From Albugo candida (Eukaryota; Oomycota; Peronosporomycetes; Albuginales; Albuginaceae): DNA of 64,000 nucleotides. The translations under genes were made by a program, and so were the position numbers. Location of the stretch: NCBI GenBank assembly GCA_905220665.1, contig CAJNAR010000028.1:124001-188000 (forward strand). Direction: 5' to 3'. Under the pieces are notes generated by a model. The model saw only the letters and a program-made list of their open reading frames with translations, was not told the DNA's origin and ran no database searches. Positions 8,706-19,036 of the stretch are shown here, piece after piece (positions within the stretch are counted from its first letter, which is position 1; the number at the start of each line of letters is the position of its first letter).

Positions 8706-10157
8706 ATGGGAAAAGCTCTTTGGACGTTGGAAGATAGCAAAATTGCCTTCAGCATTTTCTGCTGCGTTTATGGGATCGGGACTTTGGGAATGCCTGGGAA
8801 TTTTTCACGCGTGGGTCCGGTGATTGCGACTTGCGCATTGGCATTTATGGCGTCTGCAAACATCTACTCATCCATTGTCCTGTCGAAAATCATGCTGTGT
8901 GCGCCTCGATCAGTGAGAACATTTGGGGACCTCGGGGACTGGTGTATGAATCGAACGGGTCGTTACTTGGTGGTACTGTTTCAAATAACAGATTGTCTGC
9001 TAATGCCGTGCGCATACCTTGTCTTGGGCGGTACACTGCTGAAAAACTTGTTCCCGGGAACGTTTGAGCAATCTACATGGATCTTGTTGATGGCATTTGC
9101 AGTCTTACCTGTTTGTCTGACTCCAACAATGAAGGAAGGAGCCTTTGCCGCACTTGCTGGATGTAGTGGGACAATATTGGCAGATTTTATCAGTGTGGGG
9201 GTATTGTTACACGGAATGAGCGGACATCCAGAAATTCCCAAACCTGATTTGAATTTTGATCAAATTGCTGGAACTTTTGGAAATTTATCGCTTGCGTATG
9301 GTGCCGGTGTTGTGATTCCTGCTCTTCAGCGACAGCATAGTGACCCTACTCGGATGCCCCGCATCATCACGGTCACTCTCGTGTGTATCACATGCTTGTT
9401 TCTGACGCTTGCTGGATCCGGGTATTCTGCAGTTGGATGCCAAATTTCGGGTAACCTTCTCTTTTCCATCTTTCCAGACCATAAAACGGGTATCAGTGCT
9501 CTTGGCGTCCGAACACCTCGAGGAGCAGCTGTGATGGCATTTTTAGGCGTGCAATTTCATATCACCATTGCATTTTCAGTTCTTATCCATCCCGCCTTTT
9601 TCACGCTGGAACGATCCATACTAGGAATGCATCGCAATGTACCTTGTGCAATAGACGATATCGAAAAAGCTTCCCAATACGGCAACAACACGACACCGAG
9701 TGAAGGAACGCGGATCTCCAAGAAGCGCTCCTTCATCTCTATGGCTGATCTCGAACAGCCCGAATTATTTGAAGACGAAGCATTAGAGTATCAAGGGCCA
9801 AACACTATCAAGTACATCATTCTTCGTATTGTGGTTGTCACGATACTGGTCATGATCTCCATATACTTTCGGGAACATTTTGGTGAATTTGCCGACTTTA
9901 TTGGCGCCTCATGCATCACCATGAGCTGTATCGTCTTACCCATTGTATTTTACCTCTACAAATTGGGCGATCAAGTCCCCTTGTACGAAAAGATTGTGGC
10001 GGTCACCATCGCCGTCATTTGCTTCTCATTTGGAGCGTATGTGACGTATCAAACAGGTCGAGAATTATTCACTCGACCTGATCATTCCATCAAGTTCCCA
10101 TTCTGTGCACCGCGGTACAAAAACGAACTATATTACAACTCATCTCTAGTTCATTAG
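8706..10157 (+). CDS. Amino acid/auxin permease (AAAP) family transporter
   Basis: This is a secondary transporter of the AAAP/SLC36-SLC38 type, probably moving amino acids with protons across the plasma or vacuolar membrane; substrate unknown. It has 483 residues with about 10-11 hydrophobic segments. The N-terminal FSIFCCVYGIGTLGMPGNFS is the unwound TM1 of the family. AVGCQISGNLLFSIFP and FADFIGASCITMSCIVLP are also typical. ATG 8706 is chosen because the product then aligns end to end with the paralogue at 16221 and because a promoter sits immediately upstream. A charged loop at about residues 310-360 differs most between the two copies. Both copies end in a CAP-x-[FY]-x-[NS]-[EK]-L-YYN motif. 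Confidence 0.88.
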   Translation: MGKALWTLEDSKIAFSIFCCVYGIGTLGMPGNFSRVGPVIATCALAFMASANIYSSIVLSKIMLCAPRSVRTFGDLGDWCMNRTGRYLVVLFQITDCLLMPCAYLVLGGTLLKNLFPGTFEQSTWILLMAFAVLPVCLTPTMKEGAFAALAGCSGTILADFISVGVLLHGMSGHPEIPKPDLNFDQIAGTFGNLSLAYGAGVVIPALQRQHSDPTRMPRIITVTLVCITCLFLTLAGSGYSAVGCQISGNLLFSIFPDHKTGISALGVRTPRGAAVMAFLGVQFHITIAFSVLIHPAFFTLERSILGMHRNVPCAIDDIEKASQYGNNTTPSEGTRISKKRSFISMADLEQPELFEDEALEYQGPNTIKYIILRIVVVTILVMISIYFREHFGEFADFIGASCITMSCIVLPIVFYLYKLGDQVPLYEKIVAVTIAVICFSFGAYVTYQTGRELFTRPDHSIKFPFCAPRYKNELYYNSSLVH

Positions 10158-10255
10158 CGCATACTGCTCACCCTACCGGGTATCCTATGCGGAGTCTTTG
10201 CAATAGGAGTAGCAAACTAAAAGTATAAACGTGTTTGACAATTAGCTTCTTTTCC

Positions 10256-10268
10256 GCTCATTTGTTGT
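10256..10268 (+). promoter_or_regulatory. Inr-like element before lectin gene
   Basis: GCTCATTTGTTGT at this site matches the first part of the oomycete Inr and lies about 80 nt before the lectin ATG. Confidence 0.4.
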
Positions 10269-10346
10269 GATACTATCGAAAGTACGCTTCCCCGAAGACT
10301 CCAGCGGTGAGGAAGATTCTTGAAAATAGCTTATTTACGGCTAATT

Positions 10347-11691
10347 ATGGTATTTCGGTCCGCGCTCGTGTCCGTCGCGTACTCTGTTGGCATTCTGAGC
10401 GGCGTTAATGAAGGTCAGAATGTGGCCAATTGTATAATGACGCTAATTACTTGATACTATACAGGCTTTCTCTATGACAACTTTAATGCGACGACAGGCC
10501 TTATACTACTGGGAGATGCTGCTACGACCAGCTGTATCGCTGCTAAAGAAGTAGGAGCTTTATCACACCCGTTCGCGCATTGGGACTGACGAAAAAAGAT
10601 AGCTTTCGTATTCGCGTCGGTATGGAGCAAATGATGATTTCGCAAGCATCCGTCCCGTTCAGCATCATCAGGTAGATGCAGTAGTATTTGAAGCCATAAA
10701 TACCGAATTTGCAAGCAATCATGAGCATGTTGGCTCGAAGAATGCAATAGTTGGTCACAGAAGTGAGTATGGAAGCGTACCTGCGACAGTATGCCCCATG
10801 CGATTACGGCTGACAGGATCCAAGCCTCATCAATTGTCATCAGTGTGGTATGCGGAGCCTGTGCCGATTTTCCAGGGATTCGAAACGGGATTCCGATTCC
10901 AAATCACCGATCAGTCCAAGAGATGTACAAAAGCGCGCAGTAAACGGAATGATGTCTACCTGTATGAGAGCTGTTTCGTGCATGGTGGCGATGGATTCGC
11001 ATTCGTGTTGCATGGAAATGATCACGAGAGCAGTACGCTTCATCATAGACCGCAATCTATCACAAGCAGACAAGCGTACATGGGTTTTGAAGGCATTGAG
11101 AATTCCATTGCGGTCGAGTTTGACACTTGGTACAATCCGGAATTCAGCGATATGTTTTATGATCACGTTACCATTTACTCAAAGGGTTTGGAGGCGAATT
11201 CAATGCTGGAAGATGCGAGATTATCTTCGAGTGTGCTGCATACTCTCGGTGATGGTCTGATTCATTCCGTCAAGATTCAATACCACCCTGAAGTGAAGGT
11301 TTGCTAATGTTCTCACTCCGTCGTATACGATGAGATACTTGTTTTTACTAGCTGGAGTATCTTCCATTTATGAGCGCTAGTAGTACCGGCACCGCGTTCA
11401 TCAAAGATTATTCCGAGAAGCGAAGAATTGGGACTTTGGCTGTATTTGTCGATAATGGCTTTGAAAGAGACACCCCGCTTATCGCTATTCCAATTAATTT
11501 GGCGACCGCATTGAAATTGCCCAAAGACGTTGCTTACTTGGTGAGGAGATCCAGATCATACACGCACTCCAACGACTCTAAACCTGCTCCTCACGTAGGG
11601 ATTCACTTCATCCACAGGTAAAGCCTGGCAAAAACATGACATATTGGACTGGTATTATTGCTCAAAGGTGATGACGTTACCTCGAATATGA
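10347..11691 (+). CDS. Secreted L-type (legume-like) lectin domain protein
   Basis: The exons are 10347-10413, 10465-10550, 10603-11298, 11352-11540 and 11599-11691; the introns are 51, 52, 53 and 58 nt, and all phases agree. Exon 1 encodes a signal-peptide-like start (MVFRSALVSVAYSVGILSG). The lectin fold follows: FLYDNFNATTGLILLGDA, LSSVWYAEPVPIFQGFETGF, GGDGFAFVLHG, NSIAVEFDTWYNPEF and DGLIHSVKIQY, with the metal-site Asp in VEFDTW. Exon 5 gives GFTSSTGKAWQKHDILDWYY, the usual end of the domain. The product probably binds glycans outside the cell or in the secretory path. After CSK the frame ends at TGA 11689-11691. A GT at 11668 offers an alternative 57-nt intron with a different short tail, so the C-terminus is uncertain. 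Confidence 0.82.
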
Positions 11692-12708
11692 CAGTACTTG
11701 ATGCTGAACCAGTCACACGTGCAGCCACGATGCGTAATCGAACAAGATACCTAGTCAACGCAGAATTCTGATTCGAAAGCCTGATACTCTGTTTCCTTTC
11801 ATCTGGCGGAACGCGGAATTTACGAAAAATTCGGTGCTTGTGTAAAAATATGCTTGAAGATGAGTGCTGTATCATGAGACAATCAGCGTTTTTCTCTCCT
11901 GTTCTGGTCGGGCGGGTCTACGCATTCACCGCAAGTAAAATGATCTGAAGAATACTCGGATGTAGTATTTGTTGCTTGGATTATACATCCGCTGTTTCTA
12001 CATACTGGGTAGAAACCAAAAACACTGATTCCAGAGAATTTCACGGCCATCCATAACAGCCGCATATGGCAACAGCTTTGGTAAAATAATGGCGATCAAG
12101 CCCGCTTTCTGGGTCTCGCGGCAAAAGCATACAATACACCTTCTCAGATGAGCCACATGCGCGAAGAAATAGCGCATATCACGTATTGGTCACCGGGCGC
12201 GCCAAGACACTGTTTTTACCCCCAAATTTCTACGTTAGATGCGCGGACAGGCTATTTGCACGAGATGATCAGATCCATGACGATGAAGAGCTTATCTCAT
12301 TGATCCTATATTACAAATGCCGCTATTAGCGAAGAAGCTTTACGCAACGGAAAATAAAAGTCGCAAGAATGTACTGTGCAATGATCTCCTATCATTTGTT
12401 ACCCCCAATGCCTTTTTACCAAATTTCTGAGAACAGATGATCGATTCGGGAAAATATAATCCCGGCTTTTCTTGTAAATAACTGGGCTTTTCGTCCGCAT
12501 AATAGCTGCAAGAAGGCCAAGCAGGGACTCCCTTAAAGAAGGGTAAAGGCCGGGTCATTTCTTCCTGTGTAAAACTATATTAGTAATCCATCCAAGAATT
12601 TTTGTAACCATCTGGATAGATCTATGCAGTCGGAACTATTGACTGTGTGCAATGGCCTTTTCCGCTGTGAAAGCCGTTTTTCCTGATTAGCTCAGCTTCT
12701 ACTTGTCA
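11692..12708. other. Intergenic, nothing assigned
   Basis: Only short open frames occur. The stretch 11668-11770 has a second frame reading GDDVTSNMTVLDAEPVTRAA, which may be a remnant of a longer lectin tail. The rest is mildly AT-rich with no recognised element. Confidence 0.3.
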
Positions 12709-13650
12709 ATGTTCATTCAACGCAATTATCATTCTAAAATTCGAAGGACAAGCCACACAAGCTCCAAACCGAATACATCGACTCAATCTTTCGAGATTAC
12801 TTTCATTACAGCTAAAGCTATTCCATTACCACTTTCAACCGATTACTTCAAAATGCAAGTACAAGTTACACAACCCGAGTCCCCCATTGACACTACTTGC
12901 TTTCCAAGCCCCCAACGCCATCCATTATCTACTTGGGAATCAGAAAAATCCTCGATGCTATCAACGCTTCCAAAACAACTTGAGAAAGAATCCAGTCCGT
13001 TTTCGACGATGAGGAATGCGGGAAGCGCACTAAAATCATGCTTTTCCATGAAGACGAATGATCTGGAGCCGTATGAGTATTCATCACCTCCATTAGACAG
13101 AGAATTTCCTCTTTACTCCGTCTTTGAAGATCGAGCGTTATTGGATGCGATCGTCACAAGCTTGGAACTTGAGCCTCTTTTTCTCGCAACGAAGATGGCG
13201 ACACCACCCATTGATGGATCTAAAAACACCGTTCGTCGACCTGGGACTTTCTTGAACAAAGATGGTCGATGGATTAAAGGGAAGCCGTGTCGTATCGACA
13301 ACTGTGATAAACGAGCGCAATCGAATGGTTTGTGTAAAGGACACGGAGGAGGTGCACGATGCAGTCACGACGGCTGTAATAAGAGCTCGCAAGGCGGAGG
13401 ATTGTGTCGAGCACATGGAGGTGGTAAGCGCTGTCTCCATCAAGGCTGTCACAAAGGAACGCAACGAAATGGGTATTGTTACTTGCACGGTGGAGTTCGT
13501 TCTTGCAGTGTGAATGGATGCTTCAAAAAAGATCGAGGAAGTGGCAAATGTTTCTCACATGGCGGTGGACGTCGCTGTCAAGCTCCGCGCTGTAGCGTTA
13601 ACGTTCGTCGCGGTACACACTGTGAGAAACATTTGGTACGGACTGTGTAA
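12709..13650 (+). CDS. WRKY19-like Cys/His zinc-repeat protein
   Basis: The C-terminal half carries five tandem repeats of the form C-x4-C-x(n)-G-x-C-x2-HGG-G-x-x-C (CDKRAQSNGLCKGHGGGARC is one). This zinc-knuckle array is expanded in oomycetes and annotated there as WRKY19-like or zinc-finger protein. The N-terminal half is Ser/Pro-rich and probably disordered. The product has 313 residues from ATG 12709; a second in-frame ATG at 12853 would give 265 residues and is equally plausible. The role is presumed to be nuclear or nucleic-acid binding, by analogy only. A paralogue with fewer repeats lies at 39203. Confidence 0.8.
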   Translation: MFIQRNYHSKIRRTSHTSSKPNTSTQSFEITFITAKAIPLPLSTDYFKMQVQVTQPESPIDTTCFPSPQRHPLSTWESEKSSMLSTLPKQLEKESSPFSTMRNAGSALKSCFSMKTNDLEPYEYSSPPLDREFPLYSVFEDRALLDAIVTSLELEPLFLATKMATPPIDGSKNTVRRPGTFLNKDGRWIKGKPCRIDNCDKRAQSNGLCKGHGGGARCSHDGCNKSSQGGGLCRAHGGGKRCLHQGCHKGTQRNGYCYLHGGVRSCSVNGCFKKDRGSGKCFSHGGGRRCQAPRCSVNVRRGTHCEKHLVRTV

Positions 13651-13780
13651 CAAGAGCTCATGAAGCGCTAGCAATCGACCAGCTTTATGTATAGATCTGT
13701 GTAGGAAAGACGATATTTTACCTGTATGAAAGTCGAGTTTGCAAAAGTTAATACAATTCTTAAAAGAAAGTCTCTTACGT

Positions 13781-14182
13781 ATGCGTTACTCTTGTCGAAT
13801 GTGTCGGCAAGACTTATTTGCCGATGATAATTTGCTTTCGCACGCTCCAAATCGTCATTCCATTTCGATCAAAAAGGTACTGACGTGTAATTTTCACTTG
13901 ACAAGGGCTAAGAGTGTTTCCGTGTAGAGAATCAAAGATGTGAACGTGCAGAATTCCACGCTCAATTTGGAAGATTGCGCAGCATATTTTTTAGTAGAGG
14001 CCGAGAAATGGATGGATGACGTGTCGGCCATGCAGGGAAAACTACATTGTCCGAATTCGAGATGTAATGCTCGTTTAGGCTCCTTTGCGTGGTCTGGATC
14101 GCAATGCTCTTGTGGTACGTGGGTGACCCCGTCTATCAAAGTGATCAAGAGTCGGGTTGACGCGATAGCGGATGTATCGTAA
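13781..14182 (+). CDS. Stand-alone DUSP12-type zinc-binding domain protein
   Basis: The exons are 13781-13876 and 13928-14182 with a 51-nt intron, giving 116 residues. The protein matches only the C-terminal zinc domain of dual-specificity phosphatase 12/YVH1: CRMCRQDLFADDNLLSH at the start, CAAYFLVEAEKWMDD, then CPNSRCNARLGSFAW and QCSCGTWVTPSIKV near the end. In YVH1 this domain works in 60S ribosome maturation independently of phosphatase activity. No phosphatase HC-x5-R domain is encoded here, and an in-frame TGA precedes the ATG by about 50 nt. A missed distant upstream exon cannot be fully excluded. Confidence 0.8.
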
Positions 14183-14221
14183 GGACAGGAATCCTATTTG
14201 ACTATTTCTGTGGTGTTGAGT

Positions 14222-15622
14222 TTAGAGAACGGAATCACCGCTCATATCGTACGTCAGTATACTTCCGTCATCCCCAGCGACTACAAGCTTAGTATTGGAT
14301 GTCGTGATCGCTCGAATAGCTGCTTGATTCGCACCAAGACCATAGAGTAAATGCCCATTTCTCCAGTCATGGACGTGTAACATTCCCTGACCATCACCGC
14401 TGAAACAGAGTTGATGACTCACATGTAAGGAGTATATGTAATCTTGATGCTCGATCCATTTGTGCACGACTTGGTGAGATTGTCGCTTATCCAACACATT
14501 GATGGTACCATCCGCTCCACCTGTTATCAGAATATTCTCGCCGCCGGAATGAGAGGGTTCCGCAAGAAATCCAACTGCGCCTGCTTTTCCTTCTTTCTTG
14601 TCGGTGTGCAGCTCCAAAGACGCAAGACATTTCTTCTGGCGGCAGTCCCATACATTCACAATTCCGTCCTGTCCGCCACTATAAATCCCATTCCTATCAT
14701 TATCGCAGGAGGCGAGAATCGACGTAGTATGGCCACGATGTGCGTTCGCATACGCTTGGACAACTGTGCCCTTCTCCAGATCGATGACGCGCACATTACC
14801 ATCCCGATCGCCCACGGTGATTTTCTGAGCACTTTGCGTGTCTGCATCCAATATTGGCGCACTGGTCGCTTTGATGCAGCCTATTTCGCGCGTCTTCCCT
14901 CGGAATTGTTTTCCCACATTCCAAACTCGTACGGTTTTATCGTATCCTGCACTAAACACCAAGCTGGATTCTCGAGCCAAATTCTTTACAAGTGTAATGG
15001 ATCCTGCGTGACCGATCAAATCCTCACAATTGGTTCCCGATGCATTCCACAAACAAAGCCGTGAATCCATCGCAGCGGACACAATCCGATCGTCCGATAG
15101 ATACAAAGCACCAGTCACCCATTCGGAATGCCCACATTTTTTCGTATACAATTTTTTACAGCTGTTCCCTCTCCGCCGTTTATCATCATTATCTGCAATA
15201 GGAACCACATATAACGCGTGATCGGTGCTCCCAGCCACAACGTGAGACTGACTGTCGTTCATAGACAGGCATGTCAGAGGACGATCGGAGACAGACGAAA
15301 GACATCCTTCCGCGTCTTTGGGGCCACGTACCCATGACCCACTCCAATCACCTTCCGATATAGTTCTGAGCTCACACGAAATCGAAGGAATGGAAATTGG
15401 ACCCTTTTTCTGCTCACCAGTTGTCTGTCCGACACGCACGGTATCAAACGCGCCAAGGTATGCGTCATTGGCTCGATGTGAGTACTGCATGTTCGCGCTG
15501 TTGTTCCCGGAAGGGTTTTTTTTCAGTCTGTTGGGTGGTGGACGGAAAATCGACAAATTGTCACTGGTATCACCGGAAGAAGCGTATTCCTCATAACGTA
15601 TCAAACGGGAAGTAGTAACCAT
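14222..15622 (-). CDS. WD40-repeat protein
   Basis: The protein has 466 residues in one exon. After a low-complexity N-terminus of about 100 residues come about seven WD40 blades. Examples are VTGALYLSDDRIVSAAMDSR ending in LCLW, LVFSAGYDKTVRVWNVG, GIYSGGQDGIVNVWDCR and LITGGADGTINVLDKR. It is a scaffold-type beta-propeller whose partner cannot be inferred. It is convergent with the zinc protein ending at 14182, 39 bp away. Confidence 0.8.
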   Translation of the reverse strand: MVTTSRLIRYEEYASSGDTSDNLSIFRPPPNRLKKNPSGNNSANMQYSHRANDAYLGAFDTVRVGQTTGEQKKGPISIPSISCELRTISEGDWSGSWVRGPKDAEGCLSSVSDRPLTCLSMNDSQSHVVAGSTDHALYVVPIADNDDKRRRGNSCKKLYTKKCGHSEWVTGALYLSDDRIVSAAMDSRLCLWNASGTNCEDLIGHAGSITLVKNLARESSLVFSAGYDKTVRVWNVGKQFRGKTREIGCIKATSAPILDADTQSAQKITVGDRDGNVRVIDLEKGTVVQAYANAHRGHTTSILASCDNDRNGIYSGGQDGIVNVWDCRQKKCLASLELHTDKKEGKAGAVGFLAEPSHSGGENILITGGADGTINVLDKRQSHQVVHKWIEHQDYIYSLHVSHQLCFSGDGQGMLHVHDWRNGHLLYGLGANQAAIRAITTSNTKLVVAGDDGSILTYDMSGDSVL

Positions 15623-16220
15623 TCCGCTTGGAAACGACTATTCATAGTTTATAGAACGCATAGTTTCGAAAGCAGGCGGCGATTTGTAATGCAGTTTTAT
15701 CGGTGACAGCAGCAGCGTCATAAAGGATTTTTACAAGAACAAGCAGCTGCTGTAGGATGGGCATATTCAATGTTACTGTTGTTATGATATTCAGTTCGAC
15801 AACTTTCTAACAATTTAAGTGCCCTTAAACGGATTTTCCGCTTGCTTATTTCTATGAAATGTAACAGAGCTTCCCTGTAAAGTGTCATTTCTTCCCGTCC
15901 ACCGTCCAAGTCAAATCGTATCGAATTTATTATAACAGGCTCCTTGGTAGTGTATTCCCCAACGCAATACACAAGTCGTATAAAAATCCAATGGTGTGGG
16001 CCGAAGAAAAAAAAGGTGTTCTACGCAGACATGTACTACGTTTCGAGAAAAAAGAACTACGTTAGAGACAGCATGTCTTGTTCTAATAGGCTGACATCGC
16101 TCTTTCCAGTCACCCCTCATTGGACGTTCCCGCCAACATCCATCTTTCCATCACCTTCCAATTCACATTCGCCATCTCGCTTCGCGGCGCTCAAGACACT
16201 CAGACTCTAATCGTGCAATT
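15623..16220 (+). other. Intergenic/promoter region
   Basis: A TATAAAA stretch lies near 15978 and a TCATTGG Inr-like site near 16113. No coding signal was recognised. Confidence 0.3.
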
Positions 16221-17681
16221 ATGGCGAAAAAAAGAAGTGCTTTCTTTACGTTGGAAGATATCAAAATTGCATTCAGTTTATTTTGCTGCGTGCTTGGAAT
16301 TGGAACGCTCGGTATGCCCAGTGATTTTTCACGAGCAGGACCGACTCTTGGATTCAGCGCACTGATTTTTATGACGTATGCGAATATCTACGCTTCAGTG
16401 GCGTGCTCAAAAGTGATGTTGTTGGCGCCTTCGTGGGTCAAGACATTTAGTGATCTCGGGGAATGGTCTATGGGAAAAGCTGGACGGTATGCAGTGTTGG
16501 TCTCACAAATGTCCGTTTGTATCCTCACTCCATGCGTCTTTCTGGTCCTGGGTGGGAATTTATTACAATCACTATTTCCCGAGACATTCTCGCAATCGAT
16601 CTGGATCATTTTCATGGCGCTTTCCATCTTACCGTTATGCTTAACGCCGACTTTGAAGGAGAGTGCCGGAGCCACTTTGGCTGGGTGTGCGGGCACCCTT
16701 GTAGCAGATAGTATTGCGGTTGTCTTGTTAGTGACTGGCATGTCGGGACATCCTCCTGTTCCGAAACCTGACTTGAATTTCGAGCAGGTCGCTGGAGCCT
16801 TTGGAAATTTATGTCTCGCATTTGGCGCGGGGATCATCATTCCTTCCTTACAAAATGAACACTCGGAACCAACTCGAATGCCGCGACTTGTATTTTGTAC
16901 AATGGCGCTCATTTCCTGTCTTTTTATGGCATTGGCTTTTGCGGGCTATTCGGCCGTCGGATGTCAGATTTCTGGCAACTTGTTATTTTCTATTTTTCCG
17001 GATTCGAGCGGGCTAACGGCACTCGGTTTCCGCCCAAACAAAGGCGCAGCAGTAGTCGCATTCATGTTCATGCAGATGCATGTCTCAATCGCGTTTTTCG
17101 TATTCTTACATCCGGCCTTCTTTTGTTTTGAAAGACTTGTGCTGGGTATGCATAAGCAAAAGGGCAATCCAAACAGTACGCGATACAATGATTTAGATAC
17201 ACCGTCACGAATGGCAGAACGTAGTAATTCCAAGCGAGGATCCAGCAAGTACTCATTAGTGATCGTCGTCGGTGATGAGAATGAAGAAGAACTGGTGAGC
17301 GAGTATCGTCGTCCTGACGTCATTGTAAAGTATGTGGCGCTTCGAATGACAATTATTTCAATTCTGGTCGTAGTCGCCATCGTCTGTCGGTCTCACTTGA
17401 ATGCATTTATGGATTTCATAGGCGCATCGTGTCAGTCCATCTGTTGTATCGTTTTGCCGATTTCGTTCTACTTGAAGAAAATGTGGCCTCATGTTCCCTT
17501 ATATGAGAAAATACCGGCAATTATAACAATTATAGCTTGCAGTGTTTTGGCCTGCTACGTCACATACACAAGTGGTCGCGATATGCTATTTCCGGCTCAG
17601 AATATGCCTCCATTCCCGTTTTGTGCTCCCGAATTCGAGTCCAAGTTGTATTACAACGTGTCGGCAATTGTAAATGAATAA
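16221..17681 (+). CDS. Amino acid/auxin permease (AAAP) family transporter, second copy
   Basis: The protein has 486 residues, colinear with the protein at 8706 over its full length. Shared blocks include FTLEDIKIAFSLFCCV against its counterpart, IGTLGMP, MSGHPPVPKPDLNFEQVAGA and AVGCQISGNLLFSIFPD. About 11 hydrophobic segments are present. The two genes are tandem duplicates on the same strand, now separated by about 6 kb holding four other genes. Divergence is greatest in the acidic cytosolic loop (about residues 310-365). Substrate unknown; amino acid/proton symport is the family expectation. Confidence 0.9.
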   Translation: MAKKRSAFFTLEDIKIAFSLFCCVLGIGTLGMPSDFSRAGPTLGFSALIFMTYANIYASVACSKVMLLAPSWVKTFSDLGEWSMGKAGRYAVLVSQMSVCILTPCVFLVLGGNLLQSLFPETFSQSIWIIFMALSILPLCLTPTLKESAGATLAGCAGTLVADSIAVVLLVTGMSGHPPVPKPDLNFEQVAGAFGNLCLAFGAGIIIPSLQNEHSEPTRMPRLVFCTMALISCLFMALAFAGYSAVGCQISGNLLFSIFPDSSGLTALGFRPNKGAAVVAFMFMQMHVSIAFFVFLHPAFFCFERLVLGMHKQKGNPNSTRYNDLDTPSRMAERSNSKRGSSKYSLVIVVGDENEEELVSEYRRPDVIVKYVALRMTIISILVVVAIVCRSHLNAFMDFIGASCQSICCIVLPISFYLKKMWPHVPLYEKIPAIITIIACSVLACYVTYTSGRDMLFPAQNMPPFPFCAPEFESKLYYNVSAIVNE

Positions 17682-17896
17682 TACAAAAAAGCTCTTTTCC
17701 ATACGCATTTGCGAGTTCGAGCTGTCCTGTTGAGTCAGACCAGACGCATATTTATAAACTCGGGTTTTCTCTCCCCCAAACAAGCTACTCAGTAGACTTA
17801 TTCCAGTATGATTGCTCAATGTCGTGGTACAGATGTCCTAGGGATGTTTATCCCGTTCGGCTTGTTGGAGGCTTGCGAGAAGGATAACCGAGTGTG

Positions 17897-19036
17897 ATGC
17901 AATCAGTCGGCATGACAGGCCCTCGACCAAAGTGGAGCATTTTCATCTTGATGAGATGGACACGACTATGGCTCCTTATGTGCTCTTTATGTCAAAAAGC
18001 CCTTCCAACTATCGCGATGGATAATGTCTGTCATCAGCTCTCGTATTGTATGATCGGGTCGTTGACCAAGGTCTGTGTAAGGAACCCCGGTAGCCAATGT
18101 CCACCTTGTTTGTACAAGTCAAAGCTCACATCCGAGTATTATTGCTACAATTTACGAGAAGGTCTTTGTCCTTATCCACACCCGGACGTAATCTGCATCA
18201 ATGTGCATCAACCTGTCGTCGCTGCCGGAGCCAACCATGTAGACGTATCATCACAGAATAAGTCGCAAGTTGGGTCCAATACGTCAAATGCCAAGTACGA
18301 TGACTCGAAGGATCATCCCACATCGATCTTAAAAGATAGCATGGAAACAGCTCCAAAGGTGAACAAGACTGGCGCGCAGCTGAGCACCATAACTATCATA
18401 ATAATGAGTGTCTTGATCACTTTTATGGTGGTTTTATGTGGGTGTTACGCTTTGCAATTTGTGAGAAGACGGAGAGAAGATCGGGCAGTAATGCCTCCTT
18501 TTGCATACGTCCGAAGCTCTACGGTGTTATCGATCGAAGACGGTAGCAATAGTACGCATCACATGAGCAAGCAGACTGGAAGTCAGAAGCTTGGCGGTAT
18601 GGACGGCTACACAGCGTATCAAAGCTCGGACAATACGACAGCAAGCTTCCAGTCAGACGGGAACATAGCTGGGATGTTTGCATCAAAGCTCGAGCAAAGT
18701 CGAAATAATCATGAAGGGATTCTCAGTAATAAAGTGTCGAGAATGAGTCCGACGGAAGCCTCGATGTTTTATTGTGATGTCAGCGAGGAGGAAGGGGACG
18801 TTGTACATGCTCGGAATTCGGACACACCGATGATAGAACTTGATTTGGCTTTTATGGAAGAGAATTGCGATTACGATATTGTGGATGCAGAAACATTTTA
18901 TAGCTCTCAGATACGAACGTCTGAGGCGATCGTAGAGGCTGGTCGATATAGTGCGTACTCTCAAGTGAGCAGCACCGCTTCTGCAGCGTTCAATTTCCCA
19001 TGCAGCTTGGAATCAAATATTCTTGAAGTCGATTAA
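17897..19036 (+). CDS. Cys-rich single-pass membrane protein of unknown function
   Basis: The protein has 379 residues from ATG 17897 (17894 is GTG). Residues about 15-40 are hydrophobic and look like a signal peptide or anchor. An ectodomain of about 60 residues has ten or so cysteines (CHQLSYCMIGSLTKVC, CPPCLYKSK and others). A Ser/Asn-rich linker leads to one transmembrane helix at about residues 165-190 (ITIIIMSVLITFMVVLCGCY), then a basic stop-transfer RRRRED and a long Ser-rich acidic cytosolic tail. The topology resembles a small receptor or cell-surface sensor. No domain is recognised in the tail. Confidence 0.65.
   Translation: MQSVGMTGPRPKWSIFILMRWTRLWLLMCSLCQKALPTIAMDNVCHQLSYCMIGSLTKVCVRNPGSQCPPCLYKSKLTSEYYCYNLREGLCPYPHPDVICINVHQPVVAAGANHVDVSSQNKSQVGSNTSNAKYDDSKDHPTSILKDSMETAPKVNKTGAQLSTITIIIMSVLITFMVVLCGCYALQFVRRRREDRAVMPPFAYVRSSTVLSIEDGSNSTHHMSKQTGSQKLGGMDGYTAYQSSDNTTASFQSDGNIAGMFASKLEQSRNNHEGILSNKVSRMSPTEASMFYCDVSEEEGDVVHARNSDTPMIELDLAFMEENCDYDIVDAETFYSSQIRTSEAIVEAGRYSAYSQVSSTASAAFNFPCSLESNILEVD

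Noticed and set aside
13877..13927. Read-through of the intron in the DUSP12-type gene giving a short alternative protein
   Set aside because: The reading ends at once, whereas splicing restores a conserved zinc domain.
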